DNA from: Desulfobacteraceae bacterium
Lineage (GTDB): Bacteria > Desulfobacterota > Desulfobacteria > Desulfobacterales > Desulfobacteraceae
Direction: 5' to 3'
DNA: 16,312 bases
Assembly: GCA_022712835.1 (NCBI GenBank)
Contig: JAFLJU010000238.1
Span: 1 to 16,312, forward strand
Below, in pieces: positions 1 through 9,735 of this stretch (its first letter is position 1; each line of letters starts with the position of its first letter). The notes under the pieces are model-generated. The model was not told where the DNA came from, searched no databases, and was given only the letters and a program-made list of their open reading frames with translations. The position numbers and the translations under genes are program-made.

Positions 1-1999
1 CAACCACCTGGAAAAGAAGAGATCCTGCCAGTTCAGACAAAATTTGCCGGGCAGCGGCATTGTCATCAACCACAAGGATGCGCCTGCCCTTAAGATCCTT
101 GCCCACCGAGATAGCCGTACTGCGTTGTTCATGATCCAGGCCGAATGTTGCCGTAAAATGAAATGTGCTGCCGAAATCCGGTTTACTCTCCACACCAATT
201 TCACCATCCATCATACTGACTATTTTTTTTGAAATTGCAAGCCCAAGGCCGGTACCGCCATACTTCCGGGTGGTAGACGTATCCGCCTGGGAAAAAGACT
301 GGAAGAGTTTACCCATCTGTTCCTTGGTCATGCCGATACCGGTGTCCATCACAGAGAATCCCAACGTGACCGTATCATCTGTTTGTTCCAATTGGCTGAC
401 CGAAATAACAATTTCACCCTTTTCAGTGAATTTTATGGAATTACCGGCAAGATTGAGAAGAACCTGACCCAGTCTTAAAGAATCACCAATAAGATTGGTC
501 GAAACACCTTGCGGGCAAGAAATGGCGATCTCAATCCCTTTGGCTTTTGCCCGGGCACCAATCAGGTTTGATAAGTTTTTTAAGACCTTTTCAAGGGGAA
601 AAGGCACCAGCTCCATGGTGAGTTTACCGGCCTCAATTTTTGAAAAGTCCAGAACATCGTTAATGATACCCAGCAGGTTTTGGGAAGCATCGTTGATCAA
701 TGTCAGATAACCACTCTGCTGTACGGTTAGTTTTGTTTTCAAGGCAAGGTGGCTCAGACCGATGATCGCATTCATAGGGGTTCTGATTTCATGGCTCATA
801 TTGGCAAGGAATTCGCTCTTTGAGCGTGATGCCTTTTCTGCAACCACCCGTGCTTTGTCTGCCTTTAATTTTTCTTTTTGTTCTGTAATGTCCACAAGGG
901 AGCCCTCATAGTAGAGCAGGGTACCCTTAGCATCCTTTACAGACTGTCCCGAACCAACGCCCCAGAATGTACTGCCGTCTTTTCGTTTGAACCGACGTTC
1001 AAAACCTGTGATCCTTGTATTTGTTTCAATTAGAGTTGTAAACTCTGTATGATCCTCAGGATTTACATAGCATTGTTCTGCAATATCATTGACCTGTTGT
1101 ATCATTTCATCCGGTTTTTCATAGCCAAGCATTTTGGCAATGGCCGGGTTGGCGCTGACAATACCGCCGCTGGGAGTAATCTGGAAAAGTCCTTCACTTG
1201 CATTTTCAAATATCATCCGGTATTTTTTGGCGGACTCAACAATGGATTTAGTTAAGCGGCTTGAATTTTGAATCATTTGGTTAAAACTTTCTTCAAGAGT
1301 TTTTAATTCTGTTCCAGCTTTGGCACATACATTGATTCTGACCCCTTCAAGTTTTTCTATATTCAGCTGGGATACCTCCAGAGCCATCTGCCTGAGCGGC
1401 CGGCTCAACCGGCCATTAGCCGCCCACAGGAAAAGACACCACAATGAAATCGTTTTGACGATGGCAGAGAGTAGAATCCGGAGGAATCCGTCCTTTACTT
1501 TGGAAAAGATTATTTTTTCACTGGAATACAGAGTCCCCTGTGCAATTTTCACTGTGGATTCAGGTTGATAAATAGTAAAAGAATGGACGATGAGCTTACC
1601 TGCTGAGGCTGATGACGGCTGGCTTTTCTCCTTGGGATTAACCATTTCCCGTTTTCCGTCAGAATTTATGATAGATCCGATGGCAATGGAGGTTACCGGT
1701 ATATTACGATTAATCGCTTCAATTTTTATCCCTACCAGTACCGGAACATTATACATTCCATCAATAATTGAGTTGAGTTGTTCATTACTCAGGTCAAATA
1801 ATGAGGTGGATAATCCATCCTCAAATGCCAATTGGAGGAGGTTAAGCTCTTCTACCACCATCTCCTTTGCCGACAGGTATTCCATGACCATATGTCCCAC
1901 TGTGATAGAAATGGAGATAAAAAAATAAATGGTGAAAACAATTTTCAAAAGCTGATAGGCTATGGAATTCCTTAATTTTACAGATTTATTTTTTTTCAT
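1..1999 (-). CDS. Hybrid sensor histidine kinase, membrane-bound (3' end outside window)
   Basis: Two-component hybrid kinase that should sense a signal in or near the inner membrane, autophosphorylate and pass phosphate to its own receiver domain. Read on the minus strand from the ATG at 1999, 666 residues are visible. The order is: an N-terminal transmembrane segment (about 14-34), an extracytoplasmic stretch to about 185, a second hydrophobic segment (about 190-210), and a HAMP-like linker containing [13 protein letters not shown] domain with its PAC end (about 263-375) follows, then a HisKA box [14 protein letters not shown] with the phospho-accepting His403. The HATPase domain has NSIKFT, DTGIGM and [11 protein letters not shown] receiver domain then begins with VVDDN (D645, D646), and the left edge cuts it before the phospho-acceptor Asp. 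The sensor region is not recognised, so the ligand is unknown. The start is preceded by a poor ribosome binding site, but no better in-frame start is seen. It is divergent from the GH3 operon and may or may not control it. Confidence 0.93.
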   Translation of the reverse strand, partial: MKKNKSVKLRNSIAYQLLKIVFTIYFFISISITVGHMVMEYLSAKEMVVEELNLLQLAFEDGLSTSLFDLSNEQLNSIIDGMYNVPVLVGIKIEAINRNIPVTSIAIGSIINSDGKREMVNPKEKSQPSSASAGKLIVHSFTIYQPESTVKIAQGTLYSSEKIIFSKVKDGFLRILLSAIVKTISLWCLFLWAANGRLSRPLRQMALEVSQLNIEKLEGVRINVCAKAGTELKTLEESFNQMIQNSSRLTKSIVESAKKYRMIFENASEGLFQITPSGGIVSANPAIAKMLGYEKPDEMIQQVNDIAEQCYVNPEDHTEFTTLIETNTRITGFERRFKRKDGSTFWGVGSGQSVKDAKGTLLYYEGSLVDITEQKEKLKADKARVVAEKASRSKSEFLANMSHEIRTPMNAIIGLSHLALKTKLTVQQSGYLTLINDASQNLLGIINDVLDFSKIEAGKLTMELVPFPLEKVLKNLSNLIGARAKAKGIEIAISCPQGVSTNLIGDSLRLGQVLLNLAGNSIKFTEKGEIVISVSQLEQTDDTVTLGFSVMDTGIGMTKEQMGKLFQSFSQADTSTTRKYGGTGLGLAISKKIVSMMDGEIGVESKPDFGSTFHFTATFGLDHEQRSTAISVGKDLKGRRILVVDDNAAARQILSELAGSLLFQVV

Positions 2000-2025
2000 T
2001 TATCACTTTTAAATTGAGTCATAAT

Positions 2026-2053
2026 ATTATAGGTTAGACATCGTTATCTGGAA
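2026..2053 (-). promoter_or_regulatory. Probable sigma-70 promoter of the hybrid kinase
   Basis: Read on the minus strand, TTCCAG (2048-2053) and a perfect TATAAT (2026-2031) are separated by 16 nt. They would give a transcript starting near 2018 and a leader of about 20 nt before the ATG at 1999. The -10 box is perfect but the -35 box matches only about half of the consensus. Called by eye. Confidence 0.45.
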
Positions 2054-2071
2054 CCTGTTTTGATATTAAAT

Positions 2072-2100
2072 TTCCAACCATGTTAATAGAGAACTATATA
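2072..2100 (+). promoter_or_regulatory. Possible promoter of the GH3 operon
   Basis: TTCCAA (2072-2077), a 17-nt spacer, then TATATA (2095-2100), in the AT-rich region between the divergent kinase and GH3 genes. It would leave a leader of about 90 nt before the GH3 start. Both boxes are imperfect and other AT-rich hexamers nearby could serve, so this is the best candidate rather than a firm call. Confidence 0.25.
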
Positions 2101-2195
2101 TTAACCTGTAACAAATAGTCAATTTAGAAAAATATTTTAAAAGATTGCCTGAATGACTGTTCAACTCCATGTACACGAATATTCGAGGCTCTATA

Positions 2196-3872
2196 ATGGA
2201 AAAGTCTGTTTCACAAGCCTGGATTAAAAAACGGGATACATTTATTAAAAAATGCAGTATCTGTCATCATGAACTGCTCAAAACCTGCTCAATGCCGGAG
2301 GATACCCTTACCAAAATTTTTTCCGACTGCATTGTCCGCCACAGTGATTCAGCATTTGGAAAGCAGTATAATTTTAAACAAATAAAGACTCTGGCAGATT
2401 ATCGGCAGGCAGTGCCCATTCATCAGTATGCCGACCTTGAACCCTGGATCTGGCAGATTCTGGATGGCGAAAAACGGGTATTAACCGTTGATGAGCCGTA
2501 TACCATGCTCAAAACGTCCGGAACCACGGGCCCTTCAAAGGCGATTCCCCACACCGATTTCTGGCGGTACAGGCATCGCGGGCCGATTATTTATGCCCTG
2601 TGGGGGGCCCTGGGAAAATATTTCCCTCAACTATGGGACCACCCCTATGCCACCCTTGATTTTTTATGGGAACGCGAGATTCCAAAAGACTTTATCGGAA
2701 AACTTCCCCACCAGGCCATCACAAATCGTGAAATCTCTTTGGGAGAAACCGATTTTACTCCTCTTTGGTATGATGCTCCATGGGTTGATTTTACCAATGA
2801 TGCCTCGGGGTTTATGGAGCGGATATATCTTAGAATCAGGCATTTTATAGGACAGGATTTAAGGCTGCTTGCCGTTATTCAGCCAAACCGACTGCTGTTG
2901 CTCGCCGAAATTTTATCCGATTATACCGGACAATTGATCGAAGATGTTCATAATGGGGAGTTATGGGGAAAACAGGTGTTCGAACCCGACCCACAGCTGG
3001 CGGCCCGGCTTGAACGGCTGGCTGAAGAGGAGGGGAGCCTGCGTCCCAAATCTGTCTGGCCGAACCTGGATCTTTTGGCCTGCTGGAAGTCCGGGCAGCT
3101 TCGTCTGTATCTTGAACAACTGCCGGGAATATATCCGGACACAAAGATACTGCCGCTTCTCACAGGATCAACCGAGGCCATGGTTACCTGCCCTGTTGAC
3201 GATCATCCGGAAGCCGGGGTGCTGACCCTGACCCAGGGAATCTACGAATTTATTCCCCATGATGCAACCAATCCTGAAACCCTTTCCTTTGATCAGCTGA
3301 CCATAGGGGAAACCTACAATGTGATCACGACCCAGGCCAATGGATTGTATCGCTATGATATCGGAGACCTCTACCGGGTGGTGGGGTATTATGGCAGGGT
3401 TCCCCGGCTGGAGTTTGTCAGGCGGCAGGGGATATACAGTTCATTTAACGGTGAGAAACTAACTGAAACCCAGGTGATGGATGCCTTCCAGGCGGCCCTG
3501 GATCGATTGGAGAAATTAGGTCAACTGGGTCTGCCAGCAGGTCTTTATGCCTGTTTTCCTGTCTGGGCAAATCCACCCCAGTATGTGTTTGTTGTTGAGG
3601 CAGAGGCAGATACCAGTCTGTCAAATCTGCCCGGGGCCATTGATCAGTGCCTGGGCGCCCTTAATTCAGAATACGAGGCACGGATCAGGACAGGGAGACT
3701 GGCCAAGGCTGTGGTTAAACAGGTGGCGCCCGGAACCTTTCAGAACCATTCGAATAGCAAAGTTGCCCAGGGGGCCAGCGCACCCCAGCTAAAACATTAT
3801 TTTTGTCAAAAGGAGGCCAGTTTGCTGAAGGACATCGAAGCTGCAGGCCTGGTCATTAAAACGTTCTCTTGA
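2196..3872 (+). CDS. GH3-family acyl-acid amido synthetase
   Basis: Member of the GH3 branch of adenylate-forming enzymes. These activate a carboxylic acid with ATP and join the acyl-adenylate to an amine, usually an amino acid; in plants the family conjugates auxin and jasmonate. The 558-residue product has the nucleotide-binding loop TSGTTGPSK (107-115), the TGSTE motif (323-327), the YRYDIGDLYRV block (385-395) followed by an LEFVRRQG stretch, and the family C-terminal signature GASAPQLK (526-533). Length and motif order fit a complete, cytosolic GH3 enzyme. I chose the ATG at 2196 because GAGG at 2185-2188 lies 7 nt upstream; an in-frame ATG at 2169 would add nine residues but has no such site. 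First gene of an operon with a methyltransferase 28 nt downstream. The acid and amine substrates cannot be read from the sequence, and an auxin role should not be assumed. Confidence 0.9.
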   Translation: MEKSVSQAWIKKRDTFIKKCSICHHELLKTCSMPEDTLTKIFSDCIVRHSDSAFGKQYNFKQIKTLADYRQAVPIHQYADLEPWIWQILDGEKRVLTVDEPYTMLKTSGTTGPSKAIPHTDFWRYRHRGPIIYALWGALGKYFPQLWDHPYATLDFLWEREIPKDFIGKLPHQAITNREISLGETDFTPLWYDAPWVDFTNDASGFMERIYLRIRHFIGQDLRLLAVIQPNRLLLLAEILSDYTGQLIEDVHNGELWGKQVFEPDPQLAARLERLAEEEGSLRPKSVWPNLDLLACWKSGQLRLYLEQLPGIYPDTKILPLLTGSTEAMVTCPVDDHPEAGVLTLTQGIYEFIPHDATNPETLSFDQLTIGETYNVITTQANGLYRYDIGDLYRVVGYYGRVPRLEFVRRQGIYSSFNGEKLTETQVMDAFQAALDRLEKLGQLGLPAGLYACFPVWANPPQYVFVVEAEADTSLSNLPGAIDQCLGALNSEYEARIRTGRLAKAVVKQVAPGTFQNHSNSKVAQGASAPQLKHYFCQKEASLLKDIEAAGLVIKTFS

Positions 3873-3900
3873 TTTGTCGTTTGATAAGGAAATATACCCA

Positions 3901-4662
3901 ATGGATCAAAAAACAAAAAGCTTGCTGTACCGCCAACCTCATCTGTATGAAGCCCTTTACCCGACACCGGATCAGAAAACTTATGCCAGTCCTGCCATCT
4001 GTAACAAAATATGCCGTACCTTTCTTACGGCCGACTCGCAATCTATTTTAGATGTCGGTTGCGGAACAGGCCGTTATCTCAACTTTTTATCCGAAGGCGG
4101 TAAGGATTGCACAGGTGTGGATTTTCTGCCTGCCATGGTTGATTTTGCATCCTCCCAATATGATCATATTCGTTTCATCCAGGGGGATATGAGGACGTTT
4201 CGGCTCAATCAAACCTTTGACCTGCTGATATGCATGGGATCCACCTTTCTCCATGCACTTACAAATTCCGATATTGAAAAGACTCTGGAGACCTTTGCAG
4301 CTCATTCCCACCCGGGAAGTCTCCTGATACTGGATATTAAAAATTGTATGGGCTTCATCGACACCCATGTGGAAGAAAGGATTGAAAAGGAGATCAACAC
4401 CGGTGACTTCAAAGGTAAATCCGTGACCATCCGGACATTCAATCGTGAAAAACAACTCTGGATCTGGAAAAGAACCTGGTATATTCAGGGGGAAGATCCG
4501 GTTGAAGATTATCTGGAGTTCCGCATGCTCTTTCCCGTGGAATTAGGACATTATCTGTCGCAATGCGGATACACGGTACTCGGGATGTTTGATAACCTTG
4601 ATCTTGAAGAGAGCGATTTTACCGGCGAACGTCTCTATATCGCAGCAAGTTATACAGGTTAA
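3901..4662 (+). CDS. Class I SAM-dependent methyltransferase (GH3 operon)
   Basis: Cytosolic methyltransferase of the Rossmann-fold class, 253 residues. Motif I is ILDVGCGTGRYL (49-60). An acidic residue that should bind the SAM ribose lies in CTGVDFLPAMV, the motif II-like GDMRTF follows, then DLLICMGSTF at strand 4. The C-terminal half, with EDPVEDYLEFRMLFPVEL, resembles small-molecule methyltransferases of the Methyltransf_25/11 type and not rRNA or DNA enzymes. I prefer the ATG at 3901, with AAGGA at 3885-3889 upstream. A TTG at 3874 in the same frame would add nine residues and start right after the GH3 stop. It lies between the GH3 gene and the S9 peptidase gene, so its substrate may be the GH3 acid, amine or amide product; this is inferred from position only. 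Confidence 0.88.
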   Translation: MDQKTKSLLYRQPHLYEALYPTPDQKTYASPAICNKICRTFLTADSQSILDVGCGTGRYLNFLSEGGKDCTGVDFLPAMVDFASSQYDHIRFIQGDMRTFRLNQTFDLLICMGSTFLHALTNSDIEKTLETFAAHSHPGSLLILDIKNCMGFIDTHVEERIEKEINTGDFKGKSVTIRTFNREKQLWIWKRTWYIQGEDPVEDYLEFRMLFPVELGHYLSQCGYTVLGMFDNLDLEESDFTGERLYIAASYTG

Positions 4663-4700
4663 CTAACAGGTAAAACGAATAAGTAAAAACTAAGCTGAAC

Positions 4701-4707
4701 AAGGAGG
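4701..4707 (+). promoter_or_regulatory. Strong ribosome binding site of the S9 peptidase gene
   Basis: AAGGAGG, a near-perfect anti-16S match, lies 4 nt before the ATG at 4712 and fixes the start. It is much stronger than the sites of the two genes upstream. The 49-nt gap from the methyltransferase stop holds no visible terminator, so read-through from the operon is likely. Confidence 0.75.
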
Positions 4708-4711
4708 AAGA

Positions 4712-6883
4712 ATGAAGCGTTTATTCCGTTGTTTAACCCTGTTTAATCTTCTGGCTGTCTTTTTTATTTTTTGCGGTTCTGTGCATGCCTTTACCGTTAA
4801 GGACATTCTGAGTGCACCTTATCCTGAGAATCTGACGGCCGGATCAAATCTGTTTACATGGACCCTGAACGATCAGGGGGCACGAAATATCTGGGTGGCC
4901 GTGGGTCCTGATTTTATTCCCGCACAGGTGACGCCTTATACCGGAGACAACGGTATAAAACTTACAAGCCTTGTGGCAACTGCCGATGATGCCTATATCA
5001 TCTATGTCAGGGGCGGATCCTCAATGCAGCTGGAAACAACCGACATCGTCTCCGGGCCATCCGGATCCCTGGGGGTTTACAGAAGCGGGCCTTCTACACC
5101 TTCCAATCCTGCCAACAATCCTGTGGAAACTGAGCGGGCAATTTGGGCCGTCCCTGTAAAAGGCGGAACACCCTGGAAACTTGCAAAGGGAACCAACCCT
5201 GTATTGTCCCCGGACGGCTCTGCCGTTATGTTTACCAGTCATGGACAGTTTTTTGAAGTGTCCTTTGATCCCTCTGAACGGAGTGCCATCCCTGAACCCC
5301 GGCCCTTATTCACCATCCAGGGGAGCAATCAAAGCGGACGATGGTCACCTGATGGTGAGACGCTGATGTTTGTCAGCGACAGGGATTCCCACAGCCTTAT
5401 TGGACTTTACCACAGGAAAACTGCAAAAATTCAATGGATCATGCCCGGTGTCGACCGGGATATGAGTCCTGTATGGTCTCCGGACGGCAGCAAGATCGCT
5501 TTTGCCCGTGTTCCGGGCAAGAAAAAACATGAACTGTTTGACCTGACCAAAGAGTTCCGGTTTGCCATCTATGTGGTTGATGTGGGAACCGGCAAAGGGG
5601 ATGTGATCTGGCAGACTCCGGAAACAGGTGGGTGGGCCCAGTGGTACCCACCCTATGCCGACTGGTTTGGCTCTGCCCTGAGGTGGACTAAAACCAACAG
5701 GTTGCTCTTTTATTCTGAGCACCAGGGCAGGCTGCATATCTATTCAACCTCTCCCTCAGGAGGTGCGCTTGAAGATCTAACACCGGGGGAGTCCCAGGTG
5801 TGGGGCAGTGCAGTATCTTCTGACGGAAGCACGCTTTACTATAGTACCAACCGGAACAGCCTTGATTATAGACATATCTGGAAAACCCAGACCGGTGGCG
5901 GTACTACGATTCCGGTCTCCACAGGAAATAGTGTGGAAACCAACCCGGTTATTCTTGGTAAAGGCGGTGTCATCGCATACCGGAGGGCAACCGGAACAAT
6001 TCCCCAGGCGGTTACAGTTCAGAATACAGGGGCCGGAAAATTCCGGGTGATCTCTCCCAAGACATTACCTACAAATTTCCCTGATACCCTTGTTAAACCC
6101 AGTCAAATAATTTTTCCTTCAGATAATTTCCAGATTCATTGTCAGCTTTTCATGCCTGAAAAGGCGAAATCCGGTGATAATTTACCGGCAGTTATTTTTG
6201 TTCATGGTGGTCCCTTTCGGCAGATGCTGCTGGGATGGAGCCACCGCCCGAGTTATTCCAAAACCTATGCCATGAACCAATACCTTGCAAGTAAGGGATA
6301 TGTGGTGCTGTCCGTCAATTTTCGTTCGGGTACTGGATATGGACGTGCCTTCAGGATGGCTGAAAACCAGGGGCCAAGGGGCGCGTCGGAATACAGGGAT
6401 ATTCAGGCGGCTCTGGCTCACCTGAGTCGTCTCCCCGAGGTTGACCCTGAAAAAATCGGTATCTGGGGAGAGTCATGTGGCGGGTATCTTACCGCCCTTT
6501 CACTTTCCCGGAATTCTGATCTCTTTGCGGCCGGGGTTGCCCTGGCCGGTATTTATGATTTTTCCTTCCGGGCTACCAATATGTCGGTTCCGGGCGGGGA
6601 GTGGGGTCTGAAAAGTGCAAAAGATCTGGAACTGGCTTTTCAATCCTCTCCGGTTGCAGATGTTAAGTACTGGAAATCCCCTGTACTGCTCGTCCACGGA
6701 GATGATGATCGGTCCGTTATTTTCGGCCAGACGGTCAATCTCGTACAGGATTTAAGACAACAGGGTGTTCATACGGAACTCATCGTCCTTCCCGGTGAGG
6801 ACCATGATTTTGTCCTGCACGGGAACTGGGTCAGCACCCTGGAAGCGGCCGGCGCTTTTTTCGACAGGGTGCTGAAAAACTGA
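4712..6883 (+). CDS. Exported S9-family prolyl-oligopeptidase-type peptidase
   Basis: Serine peptidase or acyl-peptide hydrolase of family S9, 723 residues. It should act in the periplasm or outside, because residues 1-26 form a Sec signal peptide with a likely cut after VHA. A beta-propeller follows with PD40/TolB-like repeats, seen as SPDG motifs (LSPDGSAVMF, WSPDGETLMF, VWSPDGSKIAF, SSDGSTLYY). The C-terminal alpha/beta-hydrolase domain carries an HGGP oxyanion motif, the nucleophile Ser588 in GESCGGY, an Asp cluster at 664-666 in HGDDDRSV (D666 best fits the family position), and His698 in GEDHDF. The triad is complete and the length is normal for the family. Such enzymes cleave short peptides or N-acylated amino acids. 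In an operon with an amide-forming GH3 enzyme it could hydrolyse a related amide outside the cell. It ends 11 nt from the convergent YncE-phosphoesterase gene. Confidence 0.92.
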   Translation: MKRLFRCLTLFNLLAVFFIFCGSVHAFTVKDILSAPYPENLTAGSNLFTWTLNDQGARNIWVAVGPDFIPAQVTPYTGDNGIKLTSLVATADDAYIIYVRGGSSMQLETTDIVSGPSGSLGVYRSGPSTPSNPANNPVETERAIWAVPVKGGTPWKLAKGTNPVLSPDGSAVMFTSHGQFFEVSFDPSERSAIPEPRPLFTIQGSNQSGRWSPDGETLMFVSDRDSHSLIGLYHRKTAKIQWIMPGVDRDMSPVWSPDGSKIAFARVPGKKKHELFDLTKEFRFAIYVVDVGTGKGDVIWQTPETGGWAQWYPPYADWFGSALRWTKTNRLLFYSEHQGRLHIYSTSPSGGALEDLTPGESQVWGSAVSSDGSTLYYSTNRNSLDYRHIWKTQTGGGTTIPVSTGNSVETNPVILGKGGVIAYRRATGTIPQAVTVQNTGAGKFRVISPKTLPTNFPDTLVKPSQIIFPSDNFQIHCQLFMPEKAKSGDNLPAVIFVHGGPFRQMLLGWSHRPSYSKTYAMNQYLASKGYVVLSVNFRSGTGYGRAFRMAENQGPRGASEYRDIQAALAHLSRLPEVDPEKIGIWGESCGGYLTALSLSRNSDLFAAGVALAGIYDFSFRATNMSVPGGEWGLKSAKDLELAFQSSPVADVKYWKSPVLLVHGDDDRSVIFGQTVNLVQDLRQQGVHTELIVLPGEDHDFVLHGNWVSTLEAAGAFFDRVLKN

Positions 6884-6894
6884 TCCCTTAGCAA

Positions 6895-9735
6895 CTAATC
6901 ATCGTCAACGTCCCGGCCCTCTTTTGATTCCAGTTCATGGGGGGAGAGGACCTTCGGGTCTCCGGGATAAGGCGTGTCATACCCTTTTACCGAGTACCAG
7001 ATCACCCGGTTGAGCATGTCTTCATCTGCTGCATCTGGCTGTGAGAAGTTCTGTTCAACCATGGCAATGGCCCAGTCTTTCTCAAGGCCCTTCATGGCGG
7101 TCAGTTCTTTGTTCATCTGATCCAGGGGGATCTGGTTGGGTACAGCCGTATACGGGGTGAAGTCTGGTTTGTCTGTAAACACCGCCGCCATGGACCGGGG
7201 GTCAATGGCCATATCCATCTGGGTCATGGGCGGCAGTCCGAGGATATGCTCGATGCTACGGGTAATGTCAAGCTGGGTGTAATAGGTGCTGTTCACGGCT
7301 TCCCGTTTGGTATAGGGACTGATGACAAACCCAAGGGTTCTGTGTCCGTCCACGTGATCCACCCCGTTCTGTGCATCATCCTCCACCACAAAGATGACCG
7401 AATCCTTCCAATAGGGACTGTGGCTTATCTTTTCCACAATTCTGCCAAGTGCCAGATCATTGTCCGCAACCATGGCTTCCGGTGTGGGATATCCTGGAAG
7501 ATTCCCCTGGGTATGGTTCTGGCAGATGAGCATAACGGAAAGGTTGGGCAGGTTGCCGTTGGCCACATATTTATCAAAATCCTTCATCCATACTTCTGCT
7601 CTGTACTGATCGGGAATCCCGGTGTTAAAGGGAGGAAATTCCCTGCAGAGCAATGGGTCCAGGGACGGGATATCGGAAGATGTTCTCAATTTGACATGAA
7701 GATCGCCTGGCGCTTCGCCTGAAAGGATTTTTGTATCTTTCCAGAAGGCTGCCCAGCTTCCCGCGTTGGTTACTCCGCCACCCAGCCAGGGTCCCTTTAC
7801 CTTTGCCGGCGGTTTAACCGTAGGATTGACCCAGGGTCCCATTTCCAGGCCATTGGCAGTCAGGCCGTTGGCATATTCACCGTAAACACGGACGGTTTTG
7901 CCCACATTCATGGCGTTTTCCCAGAGGAAGCCGCTGGGAGAATAAACCAGGGCATCCCCGCCGTTAAACGGATAGGTTCTGGCATAGGTGGTCAGGTCTT
8001 TGGACAGGTAATCCACTACAAAGGCCTGGGTAATCCACTGGTGTCCCTCCGAAGAGATTGACCCTGAATCGTAAAGGTTGTCAAAGAGCATGAACTGCTG
8101 CGCCAGTGCATGGTGGTTGGGGGTTATTTTCTGTCCGAATTGTACCAGTTCTGGAGCGCCGTTTCCCTTTGGATTGCCGTCTTTGTCTCTGAAATCACCG
8201 AAAATCTGGTCGTAGGTCCGGTTTTCTTTGATTATATAGAAGATATGCTTGAACACCGAAGGGTCCCCGGTCTTTTCGGGAATGGGAACGGGCATCGGTG
8301 TTTTTCCTGCGGTTTTTTGGGAGGCTTCTGCCCTGGAAAGGGTAACCCAGGAGTTGTTTTCAAGTGTCTGGCGTGTGTAGGTCTGAAGGGTCTTGTAGTC
8401 GGGAAATCCGATAATGGATGCACTTCCCAGGTATGCCATGGAGTTATGGCCTTTCCCACGCGTGGGGGTGCTGCCTGTGGGACTGTCCCATATCTTTTCC
8501 GGGCCCAGAGATCCCACGCCTTTTGTATTCGCCACCACCAAAATTTGTTTTTCCTCGTTAACAACGATACCCGAAGGATACCAGCCGGTGGGAATCAACC
8601 CCTGAAACTCCACCCCGCCGTACTGATACCCAAGGGAATATACAGCAAGGCAGTTGCTGGCACCCAGGCTTACGACCAGACGCCCATCCATAATGGCCAT
8701 GGCATTTGGAGAACTGCCGAACAATGCATTTTCAAAAGGCTTAGTAGAGATGGTTTTAATCACCCTATCAGAATCAATATCGATCACAGACACAGAGTCA
8801 CTGTTCGAGTTGGCTACAAACAGTCTGCGGTCTTCCACCAGCAGACCTGAGGGGTGGAGTCCGACAGGTATGGATAAGATTTCCTTCTCTGTTTTTATAT
8901 CCACCACAGATACGGTGCCTGTGATGGAAGATCCGGAGACGGGGTCGGCTACAATGGGAGTTCCGCTTGAATCATTCGTGAACTCCCCGTCTTTGGCAGG
9001 ACGCCCGCCCCTATTGGATACGTAAACTTTGCCATTGCTTACCGTGACGCCGGTGGGGACGTTGCCTACGGGGATTTCTTTAAGTACTGCCCGGTTGGCA
9101 ATATTAAAGACACCGAGAGTGTTGTTCCGGCTCAGGGCTATATAGAGGTTTTTTCCGTCATCGGAGAGGGCCAGACCTATGGGGTTTGGATTATAATCCG
9201 CTCCTGGGTAGTGGATTTTGCTCAGGGGCAGGGGAATCTGTTGATCAAGGGCCAGCGTATTATCGGGCAGTACTTTTGCGATGAGAAGGTACCCGTCCTT
9301 TTGTGAGGCATAAAGGAATTTTCCGTCCTTGGAATAGACAATTCCGTTGGATGATGCTTTAAAACCGTCCGGTGCGAATTTCTGTTTAATTGCGCCTGTT
9401 GTGGGGTCAATAACAATAATATTGTTATTGGCCGAGTTGAGCAGGGCCACGGTGGTATTGTCCGGACTCATGGCAATACCATTGGGCCGGCCGTCGAATT
9501 CCACCTGCTGTCCGGCAGGTTTCAGGATCCTATTTGTGGGCAAAACAATGGTGCCGTCTTTTTGCCGTCCCACCTGCCGTAACGGATCATGCCCTTTTTC
9601 GGTCTTTTCCGCCGGGGTGCTGACGCCGGAGGCACAGGAAACGGTTCCGGTAATGAGAAATGGAAGAACAAGTAAAAAGATCGAAATAATTACATATTTT
9701 TTTGGGGTCAGAGCAATGGAAAAATTCCTATTCAT
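6895..9735 (-). CDS. YncE-type beta-propeller / phosphoesterase fusion, putative lipoprotein
   Basis: A 946-residue exported protein, the type often named bifunctional YncE family/alkaline phosphatase family protein. Residues 1-34 look like a lipoprotein signal: a hydrophobic run, then TVSC with Cys34; the lipobox is not ideal, so simple Sec export is an alternative. Residues about 70-430 are YncE-like propeller blades with repeated forms such as RPNGIAMSPD, PIGLALSDDGKNLYIA and VPTGVTVSNGKVYVSN. Residues about 495-870 are a phosphoesterase of the phospholipase C/acid phosphatase type. It has IIKENRTYDQIFGD (E504, N505), a SEGHQW stretch, and VVEDDAQNGVDHVDGHRT, where D786/D787 and H798 are probable metal ligands. 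It should hydrolyse a phosphate mono- or diester in the periplasm; the substrate is unknown. An AGGAG lies 7 nt before the ATG. The start overlaps the stop of the glutamyl-tRNA-reductase-like gene as ATGA, which suggests coupled translation. Last gene of the minus operon. Confidence 0.9.
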   Translation of the reverse strand: MNRNFSIALTPKKYVIISIFLLVLPFLITGTVSCASGVSTPAEKTEKGHDPLRQVGRQKDGTIVLPTNRILKPAGQQVEFDGRPNGIAMSPDNTTVALLNSANNNIIVIDPTTGAIKQKFAPDGFKASSNGIVYSKDGKFLYASQKDGYLLIAKVLPDNTLALDQQIPLPLSKIHYPGADYNPNPIGLALSDDGKNLYIALSRNNTLGVFNIANRAVLKEIPVGNVPTGVTVSNGKVYVSNRGGRPAKDGEFTNDSSGTPIVADPVSGSSITGTVSVVDIKTEKEILSIPVGLHPSGLLVEDRRLFVANSNSDSVSVIDIDSDRVIKTISTKPFENALFGSSPNAMAIMDGRLVVSLGASNCLAVYSLGYQYGGVEFQGLIPTGWYPSGIVVNEEKQILVVANTKGVGSLGPEKIWDSPTGSTPTRGKGHNSMAYLGSASIIGFPDYKTLQTYTRQTLENNSWVTLSRAEASQKTAGKTPMPVPIPEKTGDPSVFKHIFYIIKENRTYDQIFGDFRDKDGNPKGNGAPELVQFGQKITPNHHALAQQFMLFDNLYDSGSISSEGHQWITQAFVVDYLSKDLTTYARTYPFNGGDALVYSPSGFLWENAMNVGKTVRVYGEYANGLTANGLEMGPWVNPTVKPPAKVKGPWLGGGVTNAGSWAAFWKDTKILSGEAPGDLHVKLRTSSDIPSLDPLLCREFPPFNTGIPDQYRAEVWMKDFDKYVANGNLPNLSVMLICQNHTQGNLPGYPTPEAMVADNDLALGRIVEKISHSPYWKDSVIFVVEDDAQNGVDHVDGHRTLGFVISPYTKREAVNSTYYTQLDITRSIEHILGLPPMTQMDMAIDPRSMAAVFTDKPDFTPYTAVPNQIPLDQMNKELTAMKGLEKDWAIAMVEQNFSQPDAADEDMLNRVIWYSVKGYDTPYPGDPKVLSPHELESKEGRDVDDD

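Noticed and set aside
2196..3872. Auxin metabolism as the role of the GH3 gene
   Set aside because: The common family name comes from plants; no indole-acetate biosynthesis or transport gene is present here.
6843..6861. Terminator-like hairpin AAGCG-GCCGG-CGCTT followed by T residues on the plus strand
   Set aside because: It lies inside the S9 peptidase coding end, before the stop codon at 6881, so termination there would truncate the message. The stem is only 5 bp and the codons encode ordinary residues.
8110..8850. 246-codon open frame on the plus strand
   Set aside because: It runs antisense to the well-supported YncE-phosphoesterase gene, has no family resemblance, and is Cys/Gly/His-rich in the way of shadow frames.
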